A stretch of DNA of 64,000 nucleotides from Spongilla lacustris. Its lineage: Eukaryota; Porifera; Demospongiae; Spongillida; Spongillidae. The DNA is taken from positions 7,615,377 through 7,679,376 of the forward strand of contig OX442419.1 of assembly GCA_949361645.1 (NCBI GenBank), in the 5' to 3' direction. Below are positions 23,232 to 34,473 of the stretch, one piece after another; the stretch's first letter is position 1; every line of letters begins with the position of its first letter. The notes under the pieces were generated by a model. That model saw only the letters and a list, made by a program, of their open reading frames with translations. It ran no database searches and was not told the DNA's origin. A program made the translations under genes and the position numbers.

Positions 23232-24797
23232 TTATCTCTCAACATCTGTCAAAATCATCCATTTTTCATCTACCAATGTTCGGGTTGTTTTGCAAACAGT
23301 AAGAACTGTATCATGTATGCGTGGAGAAAATGAATATTTGTCTATCTCTGTAAGTTTTTTTATCAATGATGTTCTATCTGAAGATGTTACTTTTGGACAC
23401 TTTTTTCCTGTACCATGGTTTGGGTTTGGAATACTGGAAGCAGTGAAAACAGATGATTTTTTCCTTGATGCAGATGACACTTGTTGAGATGAACTTATGG
23501 ATTTTTTTTTGCTTGCATGTATTGATGCACCTTTTAATTTTGACTTAAGCTTTGAGCGTTGTTGTTGAATTGAAGGTTTTCTTGACTTTAAATACAACTT
23601 ATAAGGTGTACGTATTTTTTTGCCACATGACCTTGGTTTCACATTAACATCATCAGAAACAGATGACAGCAGAGTTTCAACTGCAAGACACTTAAAAGAT
23701 TTTTTTGGTGTGGGAAGTGAATTTAGGCCATTTGAAATGTCCAGTAAATCCAAAGGAGTGTTTTGGCTTGTTTGACTATCAGTGTCATTTTTAGTATGAA
23801 GAATTTCTTTCTTTTCAATACTGAAACCTAGGGCATTAGCTTTTGATATTAGCCAGGCATGACAGCATCTATGATTGCAGTCAGCATGAAAGGAAACACA
23901 TTCCCAACACATATGATTGTAACCAACAAATGCTGGATTTTCAGAACTTTGAATGGCATACAGTAAAGGAAGTATGTTGTGTGTTCTTGACAACTGCCAG
24001 CAATACAAGGCAGTCATATAATATGCAAACTTCATTTTGGAAAGAAACTGTATAATAAACTTGTGATGTTTTTTGCATTGTTCTTTTAAGCTGACATTAG
24101 TAGTAAGATTCGAAACTATAAAACAATCACAAGCATAGCAATGCAAGTCAATTAATGTATCTGGGTCCTCTCTATCCTTTAGATCCATTCATTTTGTTAT
24201 ATGCAAGATAGAATTCAATGTCAATTCATTTACAACAAGGTCATCATCATCATTTATATGTAACTTATTTTTAAAATGATGCTGCCGTTCAGTTTCTGCA
24301 AACCTTAAAACCTCATCTCGTAATGTTTCAGCAGATACAAGTGACTTATTGGGTATAACACTTATGAGGTTTAGGGTTTCAGGATACGTATATGGAACAA
24401 TAGTGGAAGAGTGCAAGCGCACTCTACGCTCATCAACACTCTCATCACATTTGATTTCATAGTATCCTCCTGGCAATTCACTAATAATCTCGCCAATCTG
24501 GTTAGGAATAATAACCATGCCATGAATATGTGGATTGTGGAATATAACTTTTTCATTGCACTGAAACTTTCTTGGTTAAAATTTCTTCATGTGTGCTTGC
24601 TGAGATTTGACTGCTGATCGCTCTGTTGCATTAAATATGGAGATTTCAATTTCTCTGCGAACTGCATTGATGGAGCTAAAATGTGATGCAGCTTCAACAA
24701 CAGATTCCATTGAGCAGCAGTTTGGTACATCAGTACAAGTATCATCATCTTCTTCATCACCACACCAAGTCACCAACTGACGCGATTGTTGAAGCAA
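23232..24797 (-). pseudogene. Ginger-like integrase tail with Cys/His-rich region
   Basis: One continuous minus-strand frame is interrupted only by TAA near 24574 and TGA at 24189-24191. Its first part resembles the segment after the DDE core of Ginger1: INAVRREIEISIFNATERSA, then FQCNEKVIFHN, which lines up with FQCDQLVLLKN of element B, then ELPGGYYEIKC in place of the GPY tail. Downstream is a region with paired cysteines and histidines (HCYACDC; CKKHH; MCWECVSFHADCNHRCCH), possibly zinc-binding, and a Lys/Ser-rich linker. No integrase core is found upstream, where a palindrome at 24782-24857 cuts the frame. It is a fragment, probably the same element as the Josephin-like frame at 22483-23155. 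Confidence 0.6.
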
Positions 24798-24857
24798 TCA
24801 GACTCTGGGATATTCCAGGTACGTACCTGGAATTTCCCAGAGTGCTTCAACAATCGC
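24782..24857. repeat. 76-bp palindrome
   Basis: GCGATTGTTGAAGCA and CTCTGGGATATTCCAGGTAC are followed by their inverted copies GTACCTGGAATTTCCCAGAG and TGCTTCAACAATCGC. The left arm has about five extra bases. The palindrome truncates the integrase-tail reading frame. Confidence 0.8.
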
Positions 24858-25619
24858 TTCGGGTACTTTCCTTGTGGAGACTGACTTCCGGTCGCTTTTT
24901 AAGCTCTGTCCATGTCAATACAGCAGCCTTGCTAGCCCGTCTTGAAGATCGCAGCTTCGTCAGTTTGGTTACCAAAAGAACCGTTTCCATCAACACAGGC
25001 TACGCCCTCAGCCATTGGAATAACCAGAAATAACCGGACCGACGCAGTGTTTGAAATTATATTCATAGTATAATTAATCGAAATTATTCAAAATGGCGAC
25101 ACTACCAAGCCACTGATGTTTCAAAACATGTTTTGTACGGTAGTTTTATCGCAATGAGCTCATACCGTAGCTAAATCGATAGAATGCCCATCGTACGATT
25201 TAACCTGAAATTCCTGCAAGCTATCAAAAGCGCATGGGAAAACGTCGATCTGAGCATTTGAGGCCCTACAATGGCGCCTTTTTGTGAATAACGGCACAAC
25301 CGTTAGTCCGATGTTAGATGCGTAAGACTGAAAACTTGCGTACGTAGGTCCTTTAGTTACAAACCCAATTTCGTTGGGATCGGTTCAATGTGCGTGGAGA
25401 AACCCGACGAACAAATTGTTTTGAAGAGGTGTCACTAAATAATTAATTAACGAGCCTTAGAAGTCATGTGACCTATTTCTTTTTCAAACTTATATGGCCA
25501 AGTGGCATAGGCTCAGATGTGTGCAATTAGATTTTAATAAAGATGTAAGGCTACTGAGATACTTCATTCGAAAGTAAAAGTTTATGAGAAAAAATTATTT
25601 GTCCAACTACCATGTTCTC
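24858..25619. other. spacer before right tandem array
   Basis: No recognised gene. A minus-strand frame starting ATGGCTGAGGGC at about 25018 runs 26 codons and could be a leader exon, but support is too weak to call it. Confidence 0.35.
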
Positions 25620-28300
25620 CACTGTAGAGCGTGTAGCACAGGCCCAGGGGGTAGGGTGGAGTCCACTCAATCGCACAGAGTAGGGTGGAGTGCATTAATA
25701 AGAGAGCCCACTCCATGGTTGACAGTGTTCGCTGTTACAAAGAATAGTTGTAGAGCGTGTAGCACAGGCCCAGGGGGTAGGGTGGAGTCCACTCAATTGC
25801 ACAGGGTAGGGTGGAGTGCATTAATAAGAAGGCCCACTCAATGGTTGACGCTGTTCGCTGCAAGGAATAGTTGTAGGGCATAGCACAGAGGGTAGGGTGG
25901 AGTCCACTCAATCGTACAGAGTAGGTTGGAGTGCATTAATGAGAGAGCCCACACCATGATTGACACTGTTCACTGTAAGGAATAGTTGTAGGGCGTAGCC
26001 ACACCATGGTTGACACTGTTCACTGTAAGGAATAGTTGTAGGGCGTAGCACAGAGGGTAGGGTGGAGTCCACTCAATCGTACAGAGTAGGTTGGAGTGAA
26101 TTAATGAGAGAGCCCACACCATGGTTGACACTGTTCACTGTAAGAAATAGTTGCAGGGAGTAGCACAGGGGGAAGGGTGGAGTCCACTCAATCGTACAGA
26201 GTAGGGTTGATTCCATTAAAAAGAAGGCCCACTCCATGGTTAACACTGTTCGCTGGGCTTAGCACAGAGGGTAGGGTGGAGTCCAGTCAATCGTACAGAG
26301 TAGCGTGGAGTGTATTAATAAGAGGCTGTTCGCTGTATGGAATAGTTGTAGGGCGTAGCACAGGGGGTAGGGTGGAGTCCACTCAATCGTACAGAGTAGG
26401 GTAGAGTGCATTAATAAGAGGGCCCACTCCGTTCGCTGTAAGAAATAGTTGTAGGGTGTAGCACAGAGGGTAGGGTTAAGTCCACTCAATCGTACAGAGT
26501 AGGTTGGAGTGTATTAATAAGAGGGCCCACTCTATGGTTGACACTGTTCGCTGTATGGAATAGTTGTAGGGCGTAGCACAGAGGGTAGGGTGGAGTCCAA
26601 TCAATCGTACAGAGTAGGGTGGAGTGCATTAATAAGAGGGCCCACTACATGGTTGACAGTGTTCGCTGTAAGGAATAGTTGTAGGGCGTAGCACAGGGGG
26701 TAGGGTGGAGTCCACTCAATCGTACAGAGTAGGGTAGAGTCCATTCAAAAGGTGATCTCCGTAAGGAATAGTTGTAGGGCGTAGCACAGGGGGTTTGTTG
26801 GAGTCCACTCAATCGTACAGAGTAGGGTAGAGTGCATTAATAAGAGAGCCCACTCCGTTCGCTGTAAGAAATAGTTGTAGGGTGTAGCACAGAGGGTAGG
26901 GTGGAGTCCAATCATTCGTACAGAGTAGGGTAGAGTCCATTCAAATGGTGATCTCCGTAAGGAATAGTTGTAGGGCGTAGCACAGGGGGTTTGGTGGAGT
27001 CCACTCAATCGTATAGAGTAGGGTAGAGTGCATTAATAAGAGAGCCCACTCCGTTCGCTATAAGAAATAGTTGTAGGGTGTAGCACAGAGGGTAGGGTGA
27101 AGTCCACTCAATCGTACAGAGTAGCGTGGAGTGTATTAATAAGAGGGCCCACTCCATGGTTGACACTGTTCGCTGAATGGAATAGTTGTGGGGCGTAGCA
27201 CAGAGGGTAGGGTGGAGTCCACTCAACCGTACAGAGTAGGTTGGAGTGCATTAATGAGAGAGCCCACACCATGGTTGACACAGTTCGCTGTAAGGAATAG
27301 TGGCATAGCACAGGGGGTAGGGTGGAGTCCACTCAATCGTACAGAGTAGGTTGGAGACGAAAGTTTTCCACTCCAACGTTTCTTCTTACAAGGGTGGAGT
27401 CCACTCAATCGTACAGAGTAGGGTAGAGTGCATTAATAAGAGAGCCCACTCCGTTCGCTATAAGAAATAGTTGTAGGGTGTAGCACAGAGGGTAGGGTAA
27501 AGTCCACTCAATCGTACAGAGTAGGGTGGATTCCATTAAAAAGAAGGCCCACTCCATGGTTGACACTGTTCGCTGGGCTTAGCACAGAAGGTAGGGTGGA
27601 GTCCACTCAATCGTACAGAGTAGCGTGGAGTGTATTAATAAGAGGGCCCACTCCATGGTTGACACTGTTCGCTGAATGGAATAGTTGTAGGGCGTAGCAC
27701 AGAGGGTAGGGTGGAGTCCAATCAATCGTACAGAGTAGTTTGGAGTGCATTAATGAGAGAGCCCACACCATGGTTGACACTGTTCACTGTAAGAAATAGT
27801 TGTAGGGTGTCGCACAGAGGGTAGGGTGGAGTCCACTCAATCGTACAGAGTAGGTTGGAGTGCATTAATGAGAGAGCCCACACCATGGTTGACACTGTTC
27901 GCTGTAAGGAATAGTGGCGTAGCACAGGGGGTAGGGTGGAGTCCACTCAATCGTTCAGAGTAGGTTGGAGACGAAAGTTTTCCACTCCAACGTTTCTTCT
28001 TACAAGGGTGGAGTCCACTCAATCGTACAGAGTAGGTTGGAGTGCAGTAATGAGAGAGCCCACATCATGGTTGACACTGTTTGCTGTAAGGAATAGCTGT
28101 AGGGTGCAGCACAAGGGTTTCGATGGAGTCCCACTAAAATGAAGGTCCACTCCTTGGCTGACACTGTGTTTGCTGTAAGGAATAGTTGTGGGGGGGGGGG
28201 GGGGGGCGGGCGTAGGGTGGAGTCCACTGAATAGTACGGGGTAGGGTGGAGTTGAGTAATACGAGGGTCCACTTCATGGCTGACTAGGTTCACTGTAAGG
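25620..28300 (-). repeat. 115-bp tandem array, inverted right copy
   Basis: Same units as 16140-18780 in reverse complement, ending in a poly-G run at about 28188-28206. A block containing GACGAAAGTTTTCCACTCCA occurs twice (27356 and 27970) and was not seen in the left array. Confidence 0.9.
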
Positions 28301-28824
28301 AATAGTAATAGGGCTTAGCACAGGGGTAGCGCCCATTCAAAACCACATCATGGCTGACACTGATCACTGTAAGGAATAGCTATAGAGTGCACTCCACAAC
28401 TGCTTGCAAAGTTACATACTTGTCTGCCTGCTTCTCAGCTGTCAGTGTCCACTGCTGTGAGGTTCTACCATATGGTCCGATCTACAGTTGTCTGCCTGCC
28501 ATATGATCCACTCCAATGTCTGCCGCAGGGTCCACTCAGTAGGGTCCACTCAATACAGTATAGATGTCTGCAGTAGAGTCCTTACCATACAGTACAGTGT
28601 TGATGTCTGCCATAGGGTCCACTACCTACATGTATTGTCTACTATATGGTCCACTCCACACTAGTTGGTAGTTGTTCTACTGTCTTCTGGACACACCTAT
28701 CTGCCTGCCATCTCTACAGCTGGTTACTGCACTCTGGATTCCATTGTGGAATCCATTCCACAGCTGTGCCTGGCTTTTTTGATAGTATAGTTATGAACTT
28801 TTCCCTTTGGGGTCCATTACATAG

Positions 28825-28858
<34 letters not shown>

Positions 28859-29642
28859 TAGGTTTCGTCTGCTGTAGTGCTCATTCCACTGCTGTCTGCC
28901 GTAAAGTCCACTCCGCGTACTGGTCACATGCAGTTACTCCACTGTTTGCTCCGCAGCTATCTGCCATACTCCACAGCTGTCCACTCTGGGATCCAATATA
29001 TATCATCTGCCTTCAATCGCTACCGCTCTCAAACTACTTCGTCGGATTGATCTTATATCTTGTCGTCTTCGCACCGTTCGAAATCATACGCTCAAGTCAA
29101 CGTCTAAAACTTGAAGCGCAAAGCTTCTTCTGCAGGAAACAATTCAGCTAGGTCCCCAGACTATGGTAGTGGGTGGGGTGGTCGTTATAAATGTCCCAGC
29201 CCACAGGATGTAGTTGAATATTCATGTCTTCGGTGAATGGAAGCGGTTCGCGTACGTACAACGGCGCGATTCGAGCGGGAAAAGTGTACCAACTTTGCAC
29301 CGCTGCATCTTCGTAACGGATGGCATAAAAATTAACGAACAGAACAAATCGATAGGTATATGACCTTTCTACCTACAAACCGAATCTGAAGCGATTTGAT
29401 TACTCGTACAGAAAGTTATTGCGGGTTTGAACCCGGCGGGGTATCGAACGTTGCAATACTGGCACGGAGCAAGTGCAAGACTCCAAAATGTATTTTGTCA
29501 TATGGAAATAGTGTAGTATGAAGTGCTGAAAATAGGAAGTTGATAGCGTTAACCGTTCGGAAGATATAGCGATTCAAACGAGAAGCATTTTTATAATATT
29601 TTATGTATATACACGAAGCGCAATTTTCTCGGAAACTGTCCC
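28300..29642 (-). repeat. right arm, non-tandem part, of element F
   Basis: Inverted counterpart of 14780-16140, ending in CTGTCCC. It includes a (TGCC)n tract near 28825-28857. Confidence 0.8.
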
Positions 29643-29656
29643 ATATATATATACAT

Positions 29657-29968
29657 GTATAGCATCCTATTGAAATCGCTATATCGTACGCGTCCGAACG
29701 GTTTGAATCCTATTTTCAACAGAACGTAAAGGACCGCTCTACCTACATACCGAAGTTGCATGAAGCGATTTGATCACTCCTACCGAAAGTTATGGCGGGT
29801 TTGAACCCGGTTGAGCATCGAACGTTGCAATACTGGCACGGAGCAAGAGCAAGGCCCCAAATTGTATTTTACCATAGAGAAATGGTGTATGATGTGTTGA
29901 AAATAGGAAGTTAACAGCTCAAACAGTTCGGAAGATATGCATGTAGCGATATGAATAGGATGCTATAC
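29657..29968. mobile_element. small TIR element related to element F
   Basis: The ends GTATAGCATCCTATT and AATAGGATGCTATAC are inverted. The interior repeats the order of blocks found in the arms of F: CGAAAGTTATGGCGGGTTTG, GAACGTTGCAATACTGGCAC, then GAAATGGTGTATGA. It has about 312 bp, no coding frame, and appears to be a non-autonomous derivative abutting F. Confidence 0.65.
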
Positions 29969-30754
29969 ATAAATTCACAAGGATCAAAATCATGGAATGT
30001 TCCAATTATAGACAATAGCGGACTGAAGTGATTCGCGCCATCTGATTGGACAATTGCACATATCTAAATGCGGTAGAAACCTCGAGAGGGCCTCTAAGTG
30101 CCAGTGGGGGGGGGGGGGGGGGGGGGGGGGAATCTAAGTGCCCGGCACACACACACACACACACACACACACTGGCACTTAGAATCCCTCCTCCTGACAC
30201 TTAGAATCCCTCCCTCTGGTATTTAGAAATTTTAATATTAATTTTATTTGCGTATACGATATAGTTGAAGTGTTAACTCAATGCTCATTGATACTCTGAG
30301 CATTACTAGTACGCGTAGGTCCATACTGTATATTAAAAGTTACATTAGCACAAATTATACGTTCCAGGTACAAGGTAAGTTCTTCATCGTATTTGGAGAC
30401 TCTATATATGCCGGCATGTTTTGATAACATCAGCAAAGGCATGGACACGGTGCGCACTCGTTTGGATGCATTGCAATTCAGAATATCAGAGACATTCTCA
30501 CGTTGAAAATCAGCGGTTCTTTTATAGGAGCGAATACCGTCAACTAATACTAAAAGAGTGTATATGATCTCTGATACTGCGATGCGCATGCGCCGTTCGT
30601 TCCATTACCAAATCCAAGTGTAAATCAGTAACTTCATCCAATTTAAACATCGGCACCATCGTGTATCGCATATCCAGTGAACAAAACCGGTACCATGCAA
30701 CTACACATTCTAATATGCACATGTTAGTGCATGCTAGTGATTAATTCTCAGTTG
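29969..30754. other. mostly non-coding, simple repeats, one weak minus-strand frame
   Basis: Contains a poly-G run (about 30107-30130) and an AC dinucleotide tract (30145-30171). These sit between inverted copies of a CTAAGTGCCAGTG-like sequence (about 30094 and 30173). A 103-codon minus-strand frame at 30278-30589 overlaps a second at 30540-30722. I do not recognise either product, and neither shows clear splice or domain support. Confidence 0.4.
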
Positions 30755-30954
30755 NNNNNNNNNNNNNNNNNNNNNNNNNNNNNNNNNNNNNNNNNNNNNN
30801 NNNNNNNNNNNNNNNNNNNNNNNNNNNNNNNNNNNNNNNNNNNNNNNNNNNNNNNNNNNNNNNNNNNNNNNNNNNNNNNNNNNNNNNNNNNNNNNNNNNN
30901 NNNNNNNNNNNNNNNNNNNNNNNNNNNNNNNNNNNNNNNNNNNNNNNNNNNNNN
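30755..30954. other. assembly gap of 200 N
   Basis: Exactly 200 unknown bases, a fixed-size scaffold join. The sequence to its right starts in the middle of a duplicated segment (see 30955-32470). Confidence 0.99.
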
Positions 30955-31329
30955 AATCCCATTTGTGACTGTCAAGATGTGGCAAATTAATATGCAGCTG
31001 TTCTAAAGAAATAACAAAATAATTGCAACTACTCCACTACAAATACAAAAAGTTTAAATTGTTTCATTCATACTTCATGTACAAACCTTCTGAATTATCT
31101 TTGTCACTCTTGATGCAGCAATATGCTCCACAGTAGTCCATTGAAAACTCAATACTTTAAAGTTTGGCATCAAGCTGATTAACAAAATTGTATTGCTCTA
31201 CAATTGTACCTGCTGGATTCAGGTGTACTCTCTAGTTGGTTGAAGTTATGTGCTTTAAAGCTTGTATCAGGTCAGGACAGAAAATTTAGAGCATGTGACA
31301 TTTTCAAAAATAGTCCATTTTTTACCTAC

Positions 31330-31546
31330 ATGATCACAGCAGTACACACCAGGATACTGAAGAGCACAACCAAAATTGCAAGAACAATTGGGACAGTTAT
31401 GATGAGTGGAATGGAAGGATTAGTTGTAGCTAATGGAAGTGCTGTGATATCATAAATCATTGTGGCCATTGAAAGTGAAATTACGATGGGAGTCTGATTG
31501 GTATCAGCAGCTTGAAATGCAGTTGTAACCAATATAGGAACTATTA
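31330..31546 (-). CDS. transmembrane exon of an unidentified membrane protein, copy 1
   Basis: On the minus strand a frame runs from a possible acceptor (AATAATAG) through VTTAFQAADTNQTP and a hydrophobic helix, IPLIITVPIVLAILVVLFSI, ending before a GTAGGT donor-like site. A short extracellular stalk followed by one membrane span is a typical single-pass receptor exon. Flanking exons could not be joined with confidence; a nearby minus-strand stretch at about 31090-31195 reads YCGAYCCIKSDKDNSE, but with an in-frame stop upstream. The function is unknown. The second copy is at 46382-46598. Confidence 0.4.
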
Positions 31547-31583
31547 TTGAAATACAGAAAAAGCATCCTTGTTCAGTAGTAAA

Positions 31584-32130
31584 AAAACTACCCCTCCCCT
31601 TACCTACTAATACCCTACTCCTCCCCTAACCTGCTACTACCCTAACCCTCCCCTTACCTGCTACTACCCCTACTCCTCCGCTTACCTCCTACCCCTACTC
31701 CACACCTTACCTACTACCCCTACTCCTCCCCTTACCTACTACCCCTACTCCACCCCTTACCTACTACTACCATACTTCCCCTACTCCTCCCCTTACCTAC
31801 TACCCCTACTCCTCCCCTTACATACTACAACCTCTACTCCTCTACTTACCTACCAATACCCATACTCCTCCCCTTACCTGCTACTACCCTACTCCTCCCC
31901 TTATCTACCACTACCCCTACTCCTCCCCTTACCTAATACTCCTACTCCTCTCTTTACCTACAACCACCCCTACTCCTCCCCTTACCTACTACTCCTACTC
32001 CTATCTTTACCTACAACCACCCCTACTCCTCCCCTTACCTACTACTCCTACTCCTCTCTTTACCTACAACCACCCCTACTCCTCCCCTTACCTACTACTA
32101 CTCGTACTCCTCCTCTTACCTCATAACTGC
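31584..32130. repeat. pyrimidine-rich minisatellite
   Basis: Tandem units of about 25-30 bp built on CCTACTCCTCCCCTTACCTACTACTACC. One strand is almost purely C and T with A, giving a strong strand asymmetry. Confidence 0.9.
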
Positions 32131-32364
32131 TCAGTGGAGTTACATAGCCCCTCCCCTAGCGCCATGTTTCTGTTTAACTATTCTTGATATCTAACTATTA
32201 TTTGTGCATTATGTACTTTGAATGAAACTTAGAAGTTATGGGACAAGACTATATATTGCAATTACATATCAATAATACTGCCTCAATTCTTCCCCTTACC
32301 TACTAATATATCCTGTTCTACTTTGTGACATAATCTGTTTGTGTCTTACCTTTAACTACCCGTA

Positions 32365-32930
32365 ATCTACAAATACCCCTACTCCTCCCCTTACCTACTA
32401 CTACTCGTACTCCTCCCCTTACCTACTACTACCCGTACTCCTCCCCTTTCATACTACTACCCGTAATCCTCCCTATAAATACTTCTACTCCTCCCCTTAC
32501 CTACTACTACCCCTACTCCTCCCCTTACATACTACTACCATTACCTATCAATACCCATAATCCTACCATTACCTACTACCCCTACTCCTCCATTTACCTA
32601 AAATAACCCGTACTCCTCCCCTTACCTACTACTACCCCTACTCCTCCCCTTCCCTACTACTACCCCTACTTCTCCCTTTAACTAATATAACCCTACTCCT
32701 CCCCTTACCTAATACTCATACTCCTCTCTTTAGCTACAACCACCCCTACTCCTCCCCTTACCTACTACTACTACTTTTTTCTTTACCTACAACCACCCCT
32801 ACTCCTCCCCTTACCTACTACTCCTACTCCTCTCTTTACCTACAACCACCCCTACTCCTCCCCTTACCTGCTACTACCACTACTCCTCCCCTTATCTACC
32901 ACTCCTCTTACCTCATAACTACTCTGTGGA
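32365..32930. repeat. pyrimidine-rich minisatellite, second block
   Basis: Same unit as 31584-32130. The two blocks are separated by a non-repetitive stretch whose first part (32120-32260) recurs at 32912-33050. Confidence 0.9.
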
Positions 32931-33080
32931 GGTAGATGGAGTTACATGGCTCCTCCCCTAGCGCCATATCTCTGTTTAACTATTCTGCATATCTAACTAT
33001 TATTTGTGCATTATGAACTTTGAATAAAACTTAGAAGTTATGGGACAACACTTGAAGGGATTCCTTTTATTAAACAAGTA

Positions 33081-34473
33081 CAAATACATTGCAATTACAT
33101 CTCAGTAATACTGCCTCAATTCTTCCCATTACCTACTAATATGCCTACACCTCTCCATTGTGACATGACCTCTTTGTGTCTTAGCTATAGTTGGTGGTTT
33201 GCGTTTACATAATGTGTAGCGCATGTTCAAAAAGGTGGCTTTTTATTTTTGTATTGGAGTCGACTGTATTACATAGTGGCAGTAGCATTCGTTTGGAACC
33301 ACACTTCACATTCAATGTCTGCATAATCGAATAATCACAACACTGGAACCAGCTATTTCAACAATTCTATTGGACTGCATATATTTGTTTTGTGATGAAG
33401 GAAGTGCACTACTTCAACAGTTGAGTGATGGCTCCTATGAAACACCCAAAAAAATTATATGTCAATTGATTAAGTAAGGAAGTAATAGCACCATTTAGTT
33501 CCTCATGTGCGGGTACCCAGCAATGAGAATGTGTTACATGAAATGCTTCCTAGGACCATGATGATCACCCTGCAGAACATAGCACTTGTGGGTGCAGTCC
33601 AATTGCTGCCCGGCTAAAGGATGGGCACAGAGGTTCAGCCACCTGAGGGATACCTAGTGAACTGCTTAGCTATAGTCTAACATGAAAGGACTATTCAATT
33701 ATTATGATATTGGAATCTAAGTTATCGCAATGTGAGGGTGTCATGGTCAGGGTGCTAAAAGGCTATGGGATGAGCACAGTGAAGATACCAAGAGAGCTGG
33801 AAAATTATGACATGAATGTTTTGTACCATAGCTATAGTTGAAATGATCACCATGCTCCAACCTTAGCCTTGACTCCAGTTGCCATAGAGTGGTGGCCGAC
33901 CCATGAAATTGGTCCTCATGTCGAAGCTGCAAGTGGTCTGGGGCACAGAGAGCAACATACACAATCAGCAAACATCCGCATCCCACACAGGAATGAGGAA
34001 GCATTGATCCCATCATCCAGTCTCCTCATAATGCAATCAGAATATATTCATATCTTGATGTCTTGCAAGCTCTCACGTCTGTCTGATAGTAGGGTCAAAA
34101 TTCAGAACAACGTCTCTCTATACTACTTGTGCATCAGCATACAAAATGATGCATTAAAAATTGACAGCCGGGAATCGATGTAAATGTGTTGGGAAATCTA
34201 CATTTCATTTTTAATCTAAAGCTTATTTGGTCAAAATCAGTTGCATAGAGTAGTAACTCATTGTCTATCATGAGCATCAAAAAAGCGACCATGCATAGAT
34301 CAAAATGGGAAGAAAAAATTTTGGAAGGAGACCACTTTTTATGTATATTGACAACATTTCACACTTCAAAATGAAATACTATAACTACATGCATTTACAC
34401 TGTCACATTCTAAACTACTTACTACAAACTGCAGCTCTACATCATGCACAGCTGTGGTCAATATTAAGCATCA
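33081..34473. other. no clear gene
   Basis: Frames at 33747-34183 on either strand are short and show no recognisable domain. Nothing else was supported. Confidence 0.4.

Larger units (their letters stand above)
14780..29642. mobile_element. giant inverted-repeat element F
   Basis: GGGACAGTTTCCGAGAAAAT at 14780 is the reverse complement of the end at 29642. The arms stay nearly identical for about 4 kb (14780-18780 against 25630-29642). They include non-repetitive sequence to about 16100 on the left and a 115-bp tandem array. One visible difference is a roughly 25-bp segment near 15420 that is absent from the right arm. The spacer (18.8-25.6 kb) holds a small MITE, a hairpin satellite and a decayed integrase/Josephin-like locus. 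It could be a very large DNA transposon or an inverted duplication of smaller elements; no intact transposase was found inside. Flanks are A/T-rich and a target duplication cannot be defined. Confidence 0.7.
30955..32470. repeat. segmental duplication, copy 1
   Basis: Nearly identical in the same orientation to 45976-47500, including a transmembrane exon, the CTACTCCTCCCCTTACCTA minisatellite and a non-repetitive block with CCCCTAGCGCCATGTTTCTG. Differences are scattered substitutions and repeat-unit number changes. Confidence 0.9.

Noticed and set aside
24683..25033. 116-codon plus-strand frame over the palindrome
   Set aside because: It is antisense to the integrase tail in its first part and passes through the palindrome. 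No domain was recognised.
30278..30722. Two overlapping minus-strand frames of 103 and 60 codons
   Set aside because: No recognisable family or splice structure. Kept only as a note in the region entry.
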